This document shows, in pieces, positions 23,443-31,594 of a DNA stretch of 64,000 nucleotides; positions within the stretch are counted from its first letter, which is position 1, and each line of letters opens with the position of its first letter. The stretch comes from DATHBD01 sp035296325. Its GTDB lineage: Bacteria > Actinomycetota > Actinomycetes > Mycobacteriales > Micromonosporaceae. The notes below the pieces were generated by a model. That model saw only the letters and a program-made list of their open reading frames with translations, had not been told where the DNA came from and made no database searches. Position numbers and translations under genes: made by a program. The stretch lies in assembly GCA_035296325.1 (NCBI GenBank), contig DATHBD010000051.1:186001-250000 (forward strand), read 5' to 3'.

Positions 23443-24540
23443 CTACAGCACGCGGTGCACCCAGCCGAACTCGTCGGCGGCGCGCCCGCGCTGGATGTCC
23501 ACGAGCGTGGCGCGCAGACCCTCGGTCACCGGGCCTGTCCCGCCGTCGCCCATCACGAACTCCCCGTCCCGGGAGCGCACCGTCCCGATCGGCGTGATCA
23601 CGGCGGCCGTACCGCAGGCGAACGTCTCCCGCAGCCGCCCGGACCGGGCGTCGTCACGCCACTCCTCGAATGCGTACGGCCGCTCCACCACCTCTCGGCC
23701 GGCGCGACGGGCCAGCGTGATCACCGAGTCGCGGGTGATCCCGGGCAGGATCGTGCCGGTCAGCGGTGGGGTCACCAGCGTGCCGTCGTCGTACACGAAA
23801 AAGATGTTCATGCCGCCGAGCTCATCGACGTAGCGCTGCTCCACCGTGTCGAGGAAGACCACCTGGTCGCACCCGTGCTCGGTCGCCTCGGCCTGCGCCA
23901 CGAGGCTGGCGGCGTAGTTGCCGCCGCACTTCGCCGCGCCGGTGCCGCCCGGTGCCGCCCGGGTGTACTCACGCGAAACCCACATGGTCGCCGGCTTCAC
24001 CCCGTTGGCGAAGTACGCGCCGACCGGGGAGGCGATCGCCACGTACAGGTGCTCCGAGGCCGGCTTCACGCCGAGGAAGACCTCGCTGGCGAACATGAAC
24101 GGGCGAAGGTACAGGCTGCCTTCCGGGTCGTCGGGCACCCAGTCGGCGTCGACGGTGATGAGCTGGTGCAGCGAGTCGAGGAAGAGCCGCTCCGGCATCT
24201 CCGGCATGGCCATCCGGGCGGCCGACTGCTGGAACCGCCGCGCGTTGGCGTCGGCACGGAACATGGTCACGCCGCCGTCCGCCGCCCGGTAGGCCTTGAG
24301 TCCTTCGAAGATCTCCTGGGCGTAGTGCAGCACCGCGGTGGCGGGGTCCAGCGAGAGCGGGGCTCGGGCCTCGACGCGAGCGTCGTACCACCCCTTCCCG
24401 TCGGCGTACCGCACGGTGACCATGTGGTCGGTGAAGACCCGCCCGAAGCCCGGGCTGGTCATGAGCGCAGCCCGGTCGGAAGCGGATACCGGTGCAGGAT
24501 TCGGACGAATCTCGAAGTCGAGGGTGTCACCGCCGCTCAC
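23443..24540 (-). CDS. ilvE: Branched-chain amino acid aminotransferase
   Basis: 365 residues from GTG 24540, preceded by AGGAGG at 7 nt; a GTG at 24567 also lies in frame but has no such site. It is a PLP fold-type IV enzyme: HYAQEIFEGLKAYR, LYLRPFMFASE, the PLP lysine in GTGAAKCGGNYAASL, FLDTVEQRYVDELGGMNIFF and TGTILPGITRDSVITLAR. It performs the last step of Ile, Val and Leu synthesis. It lies between cimA and leuB in the same orientation but with its own terminator. Confidence 0.96.
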   Translation of the reverse strand: MSGGDTLDFEIRPNPAPVSASDRAALMTSPGFGRVFTDHMVTVRYADGKGWYDARVEARAPLSLDPATAVLHYAQEIFEGLKAYRAADGGVTMFRADANARRFQQSAARMAMPEMPERLFLDSLHQLITVDADWVPDDPEGSLYLRPFMFASEVFLGVKPASEHLYVAIASPVGAYFANGVKPATMWVSREYTRAAPGGTGAAKCGGNYAASLVAQAEATEHGCDQVVFLDTVEQRYVDELGGMNIFFVYDDGTLVTPPLTGTILPGITRDSVITLARRAGREVVERPYAFEEWRDDARSGRLRETFACGTAAVITPIGTVRSRDGEFVMGDGGTGPVTEGLRATLVDIQRGRAADEFGWVHRVL

Positions 24541-24638
24541 GCGAGCCTCCTGTGAAAGTGTCGGCACGCGCTGTGCGCGGCCATGCTTGGAATCTACCCG
24601 AACGGTCGTTCACACGCCCCCGGGCCGCCCAGCACCCG

Positions 24639-24714
24639 CCGCGATCTTGCAGTGCTGCCTCGGGCAAATGGGTACGACCCTCGCGAATACCCGGGCACGA
24701 TTGCAAGATCGCGG
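24639..24714. repeat. 76-bp palindromic interspersed-element-like repeat
   Basis: In the ilvE-leuB gap. Outer arms CCGCGATCTTGCA (24639-24651) and TGCAAGATCGCGG (24702-24714) are perfect 13-bp inverted repeats, with further partial pairing inside. I recall GATCTTGCA...TGCAAGATC elements as common intergenic repeats in Micromonosporaceae genomes. It is too short to code for anything. Confidence 0.6.
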
Positions 24715-24758
24715 GCTCGGGGCGCGCGGGGAGCCCCGGGGGAAGGGGCGGGGAAGGG

Positions 24759-25814
24759 CTAGGGGGTTACGGCGGCGGCGAGGCGGTCGCCGATCTCGGC
24801 GGTACGCAGCGCGACACCCGGCGTACGGGCTGCCAGCTCCGCTGCGACCGCCTCGGTTACTCGTACCGACTCGGCCGGGTACCCGAGGTGGTCGAGCAGC
24901 AGCGCGACGGAGAGCACGGCGGCGACCGGGTCGGCGATGCCCTTGCCGGCGATGTCGGGGGCCGACCCGTGCACCGGCTCGAAGATCGACGGGTGCGCCC
25001 GCTCCGGATTGATGCTGCCGCTCGCGGCGAGCCCGATGCCGCCGGTGACCGCGGCGGCCACGTCGGTGAGGATGTCGCCGAAGAGGTTGTCGGTGACCAC
25101 CACGTCGTAGCGCTGGGGCTGGGTCACCAGGTACATGGCGGCCGCGTCGACGTGCTGGTACTCCGTGGTGATGTCCGGGTGCTCGGCCGCCACGTCGGCG
25201 AACGCGCGGGCCCACAGGCCCCCGGCGTGGGTCAGCACGTTGGTCTTGTGGACCAGGGTGACCTTGCGGCGCTCCCGCCCGCCGGCACGGCGGAAGGCAT
25301 CGCGGATCACGCGCTCGACACCGTGCCTGGTGTTCAGGCTCTCCTCGGTGGCCACCTCGGCCGGGGTACCGGCGTGCAGGGTGCCGCCGGCGCCGACATA
25401 CAGCCCTTCGGTGCCCTCGCGGACCACGACGAGGTCCACCTCGCCTGGCTTGACGTGCCCGAGCGGGCCGCTCGTGCCGGGCCAGAGGCGGGACGGGCGC
25501 AGGTTGACGTACTGGTCGAAGTCGAACCGAAGCTTCAGCAGCAGTCCGCGCTCCAGCACGCCGGGCGGCACGCTGGGGTCACCGATGGCGCCGAGCAGGA
25601 TCGCGTCGTGCTCGGCAAGCTCATCCCGCACGCTGTCCGGCAGCACTTCACCGGTGCGGTGGTACCGGGCGGCGCCCAGGTCGTACTCGGTCGACTGGAC
25701 CACCCCGGGCAGGACGGCGTCGAGGACCTTGCGGCCCTGATCGACCACCTCCGGGCCGATGCCGTCACCGGCCACCACCGCGATCCGCACCGTTGCGGTC
25801 TTCGCCTGCGTCAC
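24759..25814 (-). CDS. leuB: 3-isopropylmalate dehydrogenase
   Basis: 351 residues from GTG 25814, with AAGGGAA 7 nt upstream. It oxidatively decarboxylates 3-isopropylmalate to 2-ketoisocaproate with NAD. The beta-decarboxylating dehydrogenase motifs are clear: VVAGDGIGPEVV, LLKLRFDFDQYVNLRPSRLW (shortened actinobacterial form), VVVREGTEGLYVG, HKTNVLTHAGGLW, VTDNLFGDILTDVAAAVTGG and FEPVHGSAPDIAGKGIADP. It is upstream of ilvE and downstream of serA, all minus strand. Confidence 0.96.
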   Translation of the reverse strand: MTQAKTATVRIAVVAGDGIGPEVVDQGRKVLDAVLPGVVQSTEYDLGAARYHRTGEVLPDSVRDELAEHDAILLGAIGDPSVPPGVLERGLLLKLRFDFDQYVNLRPSRLWPGTSGPLGHVKPGEVDLVVVREGTEGLYVGAGGTLHAGTPAEVATEESLNTRHGVERVIRDAFRRAGGRERRKVTLVHKTNVLTHAGGLWARAFADVAAEHPDITTEYQHVDAAAMYLVTQPQRYDVVVTDNLFGDILTDVAAAVTGGIGLAASGSINPERAHPSIFEPVHGSAPDIAGKGIADPVAAVLSVALLLDHLGYPAESVRVTEAVAAELAARTPGVALRTAEIGDRLAAAVTP

Positions 25815-25918
25815 GACGGTTCCCTTCGGACAACGCGGATGATCCCGCAACGGTAAGCGATCGTCCCGAACTACGGTCAGCCCATCCCGACATGTAGGAG
25901 AGCGGGCCGGCCCGCCAC

Positions 25919-27532
25919 TCAGACGCCGGACAGGTCCACGGTGCTGGCGGCGCTGGCGCCGATCGCTTCGGCGGCTTCGGCGAGCAGCTCCGCCGACGCG
26001 GCGTTGTCGACGGTGAGGGTCATCAGCGCCTCGCCACCGGCCTCACGCCGGGCCACCTGCATCGCCGCGATGTTGACGTTGCGCTCGCCGAGGATGGAGC
26101 CGACGGTACCCACGACGCCCGGTCGGTCGGTGTACCGGAAGAACAGCAGCACCCCGTCCGCCGCCAGCTCGAGCGGGAAGCCGTCCAGCTCGGTGAGCTT
26201 GATGACGTCGCCGCGCAGGCTCGGCACCGACGTGCCGGAGACCGAGACGGTCGAGCCGTCCGGCAGGGCGCCCCGCAGCGTCACAAGCATCGCGTGCTCA
26301 GGCGACTCGGGTGCCGTGGTGAGACTCACCTCGACGCCCCGGTCCGCGGCCAGCAGCGGCGCGTTGACGTAGGTGACCTGGTCCTCGACGACCGACGAGA
26401 AGAGACCCTTGGTCGCCGCGAGCTTCACCACCGACACGTCGTTGGCGACAACTTCGCCCTGCACCTCGACCGCCACTGAAGCAGCGACCCCGCCGGCCAC
26501 CGCCGTGAAGACCCGACCGAGCTTCTCCGCCAGCGGCAGCAGCGGCCGCACCTCGCTGGCCACCACGCCGCCGGCCTGGACGTTTACCGCGTCCGGCACG
26601 AACTCGCCGTCCAGGGCGAGCTTCACGCTGCGGGCCACGGCGAGCCCGGCCTTGTCCTGCGCCTCCACGGTCGACGCGCCCAGGTGCGGCACCGCCACTA
26701 CGTTGTCGTGGGCGAAGAGCGGGGAGGACGTACAGGGCTCCTTGGCGTACACGTCGATGCCGGCGCCGGCGACCCGGCCCTCGGCGATCGCGTCGGCCAG
26801 GGCCTGCTCGTCGATGAGCCCGCCCCGCGCGGCGTTGACGATCCGCACGGTCGGCTTGACCAGGGTGAGTTCCTTGGCGCCGATCAGCCCGACCGTCTCC
26901 GGCGTCTTGGGCAGGTGGATCGAGATGAAATCGCTCTCCCTGAGCAGCTCGTCCAGGCCGACCAGACGGACCCCGAGGGACGCGGCGCGGGCCGGCTGGA
27001 TGTACGGGTCGTAGGCGACCAGCCGGACCCCGAAGGCCGCCATCCGCTGTGCGAAGAGCACGCCGATCCGACCGAGGCCGACCACGCCGACCGTCTTGCC
27101 CTGGATCTCCACGCCGGTGAACCTGGAGCGCTTCCACTCCCCGGAGCGCAGCGACGCGCTCGCCGCCGCGGTGTGCCGCGCAACCGCCAACAGGAGTGCG
27201 ATCGCCTGCTCGGCGGCCGACACGATGTTGGACGTGGGTGCGTTGACCACCATCACGCCGCGCGCCGTGGCGGCGGCGATCTCGACGTTGTCCAGGCCCA
27301 CCCCGGCGCGGGCGACGACACGCAGGCGGGGTGCGGCGGCAATCGCCTCGGCGTCGATCTGGGTGGCGGAGCGCACGATCACAGCGGACGCGTCGGCAAG
27401 CGCGGCCAGGAGCGCGGCACGGTCGGTCCCGTCGACGTGGCGTACGTCGAAGTCGTCGGCGAGCACCTCGAGCGCTGAAGGCGCCAGCTCTTCAGCGATG
27501 AGCACGACCGGGCGGTCAGGGGTGAGGTTCAT
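25919..27532 (-). CDS. serA: D-3-phosphoglycerate dehydrogenase
   Basis: 537 residues from ATG 27532, with GAGGA just upstream. It is the first enzyme of serine synthesis. The frame is open ~430 bp upstream, but that part lacks homology-like sequence. The NAD domain carries VGVVGLGRIGVLFAQRM, the catalytic residues fall in NAARGGLIDEQAL, GIDVYAKEP and VPHLGAST, and residues ~320-450 are the intervening (ASB) domain of long-type SerA. A C-terminal ACT domain starts near DRPGVVGTVGSILGERNVNI. The layout equals M. tuberculosis SerA1, which lies next to leuB there too. Confidence 0.96.
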   Translation of the reverse strand: MNLTPDRPVVLIAEELAPSALEVLADDFDVRHVDGTDRAALLAALADASAVIVRSATQIDAEAIAAAPRLRVVARAGVGLDNVEIAAATARGVMVVNAPTSNIVSAAEQAIALLLAVARHTAAASASLRSGEWKRSRFTGVEIQGKTVGVVGLGRIGVLFAQRMAAFGVRLVAYDPYIQPARAASLGVRLVGLDELLRESDFISIHLPKTPETVGLIGAKELTLVKPTVRIVNAARGGLIDEQALADAIAEGRVAGAGIDVYAKEPCTSSPLFAHDNVVAVPHLGASTVEAQDKAGLAVARSVKLALDGEFVPDAVNVQAGGVVASEVRPLLPLAEKLGRVFTAVAGGVAASVAVEVQGEVVANDVSVVKLAATKGLFSSVVEDQVTYVNAPLLAADRGVEVSLTTAPESPEHAMLVTLRGALPDGSTVSVSGTSVPSLRGDVIKLTELDGFPLELAADGVLLFFRYTDRPGVVGTVGSILGERNVNIAAMQVARREAGGEALMTLTVDNAASAELLAEAAEAIGASAASTVDLSGV

Positions 27533-27906
27533 TGTTCCTCGAAGGGTCTCGATGTTCGACGGCGGGAGCGGTCGCATATCGCGCTCCTGCGGTCCCCCTG
27601 GGGAGGGCGGGACAGCGGCGGCTGGAGCGCGCACGGCCTTGTCCGATGGTAGGGCCGCGAGCCCTTGCTCCCCCCACCGATCCCCCGTGACCGCCCTCAC
27701 AGCACCGCTTCCCGCGCCCGGCGCAACGCTCCGGTCCGGCCTCGCCTGGAAGCGCCGACGCCGCCACCGGTCACCGGCCGAACCCGGCGCCACCCCGGTC
27801 CGGCGCAGATAGACGCAGATACCCGACACTGCCGCCACTTGACGGTGACCGATGTCAATGGTTCCCTTGGGCACCGCGACACCAACGGGGACTCTGGGGT
27901 AACACC
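27533..27906. other. Divergent intergenic region serA / PIG-L gene
   Basis: 374 bp without a gene. It must contain promoters for serA (minus) and the deacetylase gene (plus). The end nearest the deacetylase (27800-27905) is less GC-rich and contains TTGACG at 27840-27845, but no convincing -10 partner at 17 bp. Confidence 0.5.
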
Positions 27907-29946
27907 ATGCGCGAGCGCTTCCGTTCGGCCGTTGCCGGAATCCTCGTGATTCTTTCAGTGGCGGCATCGGCAGCCCCCGCGGTGGCCGCCGTCGCGCTCA
28001 CCGGTTCGTACCTCCAGATTGTGGCGCACCCCGACGACGATCTGCTGTTCATGAATCCGGACATGCGCACGGGAATTGTCGCGGGTCGACCCACCACGAC
28101 GGTTTATCTCACCGCCGGAGAAGGGGTCGTTCCGACGTACCGGGAGCCGGGCCCGGCGCCGTACTCGGGTCTGCGGCAGCAAGGCGTCCGGGCGGCCTAC
28201 GCCCTGGCTGTCGACCGCACCAACGCCGAGAACGACTGGCACCGCGAGCAGGTCCGGATCGACCACGCGTCGGGCTCGAAGCTGGTGGAGATCGACACGC
28301 TGCCGAATGGGCGGGCACCGATCACCCTGGTATTTCTGAACCTTCCCGACGGCGGCAACAGCAGCGACGAGGTGGGCGGAGCGAACGCGCTGACGCACCT
28401 GCGGGACGATCCCCTGACCGTCCGGTCGACGTTCGCCCCGACCGGCTCGGCGATCACCACCCCGCAGCGGTATGCGCAGCGTGACCTGATCAACGTCCTG
28501 GCGGCGCTGATGAGCCGGTTCCGGGCGACGGTGGTCCGCACCCAGGACCCGCAGCATGCGTTTGAACTGCGCCCGGACCACGCCGACCACATCGCCGCGG
28601 CATGGTTCGCCGCACAGGCCTTCGAGGCGTACGGGTCGGCCCGCTCCCGGCTGGTCAGCTACCGCGACTACAACATCTCCGATGGCCAGGTCAACCTGCC
28701 GCCGGAAGAGTACGCCGAGCCAGGGGCGGCCACATACGTCAACAAGACGGACATGTTCCGCACCTATCTGCGGTACGACCGCGAAATCAGCGTCGATGAC
28801 GACGTCTACAACCAGTGGCTCAAACGGGAGTACCGGCGTTGGTGGGCCGGCACCAAATGGGTCGACCGCAATCTGGACGGCCGACTACAGGCATTCGCCG
28901 TCCAGAACGGTCGACTGGTGACCTGGTGGCAGAAGGTCGACGACAGCTGGGCTGGGCCGCTGGACCTCGGCGATCCCGGCGGGCCGCTCGCCCCGGGCTT
29001 GAGCGTTTCCCGCAACCAGGACGGCCGGCTCGAGGTTTTCGCGCTCCGAATCAGCGACTATCAAACGGTCTCGACGTACCAGACCGCGGCGAACGGGACG
29101 TGGCTCGGCGCTTTTGCCGAACTGGGCAACCCGAACGCGGGTACGCACCTCGAACGGAACGTCGGGATGCCGGCGGCAACCGTCGATGCGGACGGCCGGA
29201 TCCAGATATTCCAGAAAAACGGCGGCGGCGGCGTCAGCACCAGGTGGCAAACCGCGGTGAACGGCGGCTTCAGCGCGTGGGCGGACCTCGGCGGCGGCCC
29301 CGGTGTGCAGGACGGACTGGCCGCAACCACCGGACCCGGTGGTCGGATCGAGGTCTTCGGGTACGCGATCGTGGGCGGGATCGGGCGGATTTCACACTGG
29401 TACCAGAAGGAACCGAACGGCGTTTTCACCATCAACCCGTCGTTGCCCGCGCTGGAGCCGGCAGGTCCCCCGACGGTCGCCACCAACCAGGACGGCCGCC
29501 TGGATCTGTTCTACCGGCTGGCGACGAACAACTCCGGACCGTGGGCAGGACAGATCGGTCATACCTGGCAGACCGCGCCGAACGGGGGGTGGACCTCGAC
29601 GCCGGAGAGCATCCAGGGGCACGGCGGCACCGGCCCGGTCGCCGTGGCCAACGCCCCCGCCGCCGGGGACGGGTCCACCCCGATCGAGGATGCGCGGATC
29701 CTGGTGCTGACGCGCAATCGCCGCGGCGGCGTCAGCATGACCCGCCAGGCCGCCCCGAACGGGGGGTACGAGCAGCCATGGATCGACCGCGGCACCTACA
29801 TCATCGACGAGCCAGCGGTGGCCGCGGACCGGTCCGGCCGGATGGTCGCTTTCGCGATCGACGGCGACGGCCACCTCCTCGTCAGCCGGCAGACGGCTGC
29901 CAGCGGCGGTGCGCCGTTCACCGAGTGGGAGATCGTCGAGGGCTGA
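27907..29946 (+). CDS. Secreted PIG-L deacetylase with lectin-like beta-propeller
   Basis: 679 residues from ATG 27907. A signal peptide (residues 1-~28, ending AAPAVAA) is followed by a PIG-L/LmbE domain with the zinc motif IVAHPDDDLLFMNPD (His 41, Asp 43/44) and the second ligand region RPDHADHIAAAWF near residue 223. Such enzymes remove acetyl from N-acetylglucosaminyl groups. From about residue 300 there are repeating units (NQDGRLEVFAL, DADGRIQIFQK, GPGGRIEVFGY, NQDGRLDLFYR) with WQT.NG partners, typical of PLL/tectonin-like propeller lectins. An exported sugar deacetylase with its own glycan-binding domain is likely. It lies between serA and ilvC, which are neighbours in related genomes. 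Confidence 0.9.
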   Translation: MRERFRSAVAGILVILSVAASAAPAVAAVALTGSYLQIVAHPDDDLLFMNPDMRTGIVAGRPTTTVYLTAGEGVVPTYREPGPAPYSGLRQQGVRAAYALAVDRTNAENDWHREQVRIDHASGSKLVEIDTLPNGRAPITLVFLNLPDGGNSSDEVGGANALTHLRDDPLTVRSTFAPTGSAITTPQRYAQRDLINVLAALMSRFRATVVRTQDPQHAFELRPDHADHIAAAWFAAQAFEAYGSARSRLVSYRDYNISDGQVNLPPEEYAEPGAATYVNKTDMFRTYLRYDREISVDDDVYNQWLKREYRRWWAGTKWVDRNLDGRLQAFAVQNGRLVTWWQKVDDSWAGPLDLGDPGGPLAPGLSVSRNQDGRLEVFALRISDYQTVSTYQTAANGTWLGAFAELGNPNAGTHLERNVGMPAATVDADGRIQIFQKNGGGGVSTRWQTAVNGGFSAWADLGGGPGVQDGLAATTGPGGRIEVFGYAIVGGIGRISHWYQKEPNGVFTINPSLPALEPAGPPTVATNQDGRLDLFYRLATNNSGPWAGQIGHTWQTAPNGGWTSTPESIQGHGGTGPVAVANAPAAGDGSTPIEDARILVLTRNRRGGVSMTRQAAPNGGYEQPWIDRGTYIIDEPAVAADRSGRMVAFAIDGDGHLLVSRQTAASGGAPFTEWEIVEG

Positions 29947-29966
29947 GTCCCCGGTCCACAACGGCC

Positions 29967-30001
29967 GGGGGGCCGGAACGCCGATCGCGTTGCGGCCCCC
30001 C
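29967..30001. terminator. Convergent terminator between PIG-L gene and ilvC
   Basis: A 9-bp GGGGGGCCG/CGGCCCCCC stem with an inner AACGC/GCGTT stem across one mismatch. It lies between the stop at 29946 and the ilvC stop at 30011, so it can serve both strands. Confidence 0.85.
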
Positions 30002-30010
30002 GCACCATGC

Positions 30011-31024
30011 TCAGGCCGTGTCGGTGAGGGGCCGGTCGACCCAGCTCATCATCGACCGGAGCTTCTTGCCGGTCTCCTCGATCGGGTGCGCGGCACCCTG
30101 CTCGCGCCACTTGGCGAAGTTCGGACGGCCGGCGTCGTCCTCGGCCATCCACTCGCGGGCGAACTCGCCGCTCTGCACCTCGCTCAGGATCTTGCGCATC
30201 TCGTCCTTGACCCGCTCGTCGATGACCCGCGGGCCACGGGAGTAGTCGCCGTACTCGGCCGTGTCCGAGACGCTGTACCGCATCCGGGCGATGCCACCCT
30301 CGTACATCAGGTCGACGATCAGCTTGAGTTCGTGCAGGCACTCGAAGTACGCCACCTCGGGGGCGTACCCGGCCTCGGTGAGCACCTCGAACCCGGTCTG
30401 CACCAGGGCAGAGGCGCCGCCGCAGAGCACTGCCTGCTCGCCGAAGAGATCCGTCTCGGTCTCCTCCTTGAACGTGGTCCTGATGGCTCCGGCCCGGGTG
30501 CCACCGATCGCCTTGGCGTACGCGAGCGCGAGCGCGAACGCGTTGCCGGTGGCGTCCTGCTCCACGGCGACCAGCACCGGCACGCCCTTGCCGTCCACGA
30601 ACTGCCGGCGCACCAGGTGCCCGGGGCCCTTCGGCGCCACCATGGCGACGTCCACATCGGCCGGGGGCTCGATGAAGCCGTACCGGATGTTCAGGCCGTG
30701 GCCGAAGAAGAGCGCCTTGCCGGCGGTGAGGGACGGTGCGATCGCCTCGGCGTACAGCTTGCGCTGGGCGGTGTCCGGCGCCAGTACCATGATCACGTCG
30801 GCCTCGGCCGCGGCCTCGGCAGGCGAGACGACCCGCAGGCCCTGCTCCTCGGCCTTGGCCCGGCTCTTCGAGCCCTCCGGCAGGCCCACCCGGACATCGA
30901 CCCCGGAGTCACGCAGCGACAGCGCGTGGGCGTGACCCTGGCTGCCGTACCCCAGCACCGCAACCGTGCGGCCCTGGATCACCGACAGGTCGGCGTCGTC
31001 GTCGTAGAACACCTCGGCGGACAT
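30011..31024 (-). CDS. ilvC: Ketol-acid reductoisomerase
   Basis: 337 residues from ATG 31024. Class I KARI: VAVLGYGSQGHAHALSLRDS for NAD(P)H binding, APKGPGHLVRRQFVDGKGVP and TTFKEETETDLFGEQAVLCGG for the two Mg sites, then CLHELKLIVDLMYEGGIARM. It converts acetolactate and acetohydroxybutyrate to dihydroxy-acids. It is third in ilvB-ilvN-ilvC, 33 bp after ilvN, and so under the ilvB attenuator. Confidence 0.97.
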   Translation of the reverse strand: MSAEVFYDDDADLSVIQGRTVAVLGYGSQGHAHALSLRDSGVDVRVGLPEGSKSRAKAEEQGLRVVSPAEAAAEADVIMVLAPDTAQRKLYAEAIAPSLTAGKALFFGHGLNIRYGFIEPPADVDVAMVAPKGPGHLVRRQFVDGKGVPVLVAVEQDATGNAFALALAYAKAIGGTRAGAIRTTFKEETETDLFGEQAVLCGGASALVQTGFEVLTEAGYAPEVAYFECLHELKLIVDLMYEGGIARMRYSVSDTAEYGDYSRGPRVIDERVKDEMRKILSEVQSGEFAREWMAEDDAGRPNFAKWREQGAAHPIEETGKKLRSMMSWVDRPLTDTA

Positions 31025-31057
31025 GCAGTTCCCTTCGTGGATATATGAGCAGAAAAT

Positions 31058-31576
31058 TCAGGAGGCCGCGCGCAGCGCCGGGCCGGCGGTGATGGACCGC
31101 GAGCCGCGGCCGATCGCCACCACGCCGGACTGCACCATTTCCTTGATGCCGTACGGCTCCAGGTCGCGCAGCAGCGCGTCCAGCTTCTCGGCGGTGCCGG
31201 TCGCCTCGATGGTGAGCGCCTCGGCCGAGACGTCGACCACCCGGGCCCGGAACAGCGCCACGGTTTCCAGCACCTGCGAGCGCATCGGGCGGTCCGCCCG
31301 GACCTTCACCAGCAGCAGCTCGCGCTGCACCGACGCGGTCGCGTCCAGCTCGACGATCTTGAGCACGTTGACCAGCTTGTTGAGCTGCTTGGTCACCTGC
31401 TCCAGCGGCGAGGCCTCGGCGTTGACCACGATCGTGATCCGGGAGACCTCGGGGTGCTCGGTCTCACCGACGGCGAGCGAGTCGATGTTGAAGCCCCGCC
31501 GGGAGAAGAGTCCGGCCACCCGGGCCAGGACGCCGGGCTTGTTCTCCACCAGGACGGAGAGAGTGTGCTGGGTCAT
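31058..31576 (-). CDS. ilvN: Acetolactate synthase small (regulatory) subunit
   Basis: 172 residues from ATG 31576. The N-terminal ACT domain reads HTLSVLVENKPGVLARVAGL then FSRRGFNIDSLAVG, where valine binds in homologues. The C-terminal part RPMRSQVLETVALFRARVVD matches the IlvH/IlvN activation domain. It sits 18 bp after ilvB and upstream of ilvC. Confidence 0.97.
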   Translation of the reverse strand: MTQHTLSVLVENKPGVLARVAGLFSRRGFNIDSLAVGETEHPEVSRITIVVNAEASPLEQVTKQLNKLVNVLKIVELDATASVQRELLLVKVRADRPMRSQVLETVALFRARVVDVSAEALTIEATGTAEKLDALLRDLEPYGIKEMVQSGVVAIGRGSRSITAGPALRAAS

Positions 31577-31594
31577 GATCGATCGCTTCCGGTC

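Noticed and set aside
27796..27906. Strong promoter for the PIG-L gene from TTGACG at 27840
   Set aside because: No convincing -10 hexamer at 16-18 bp, so only the region is listed.
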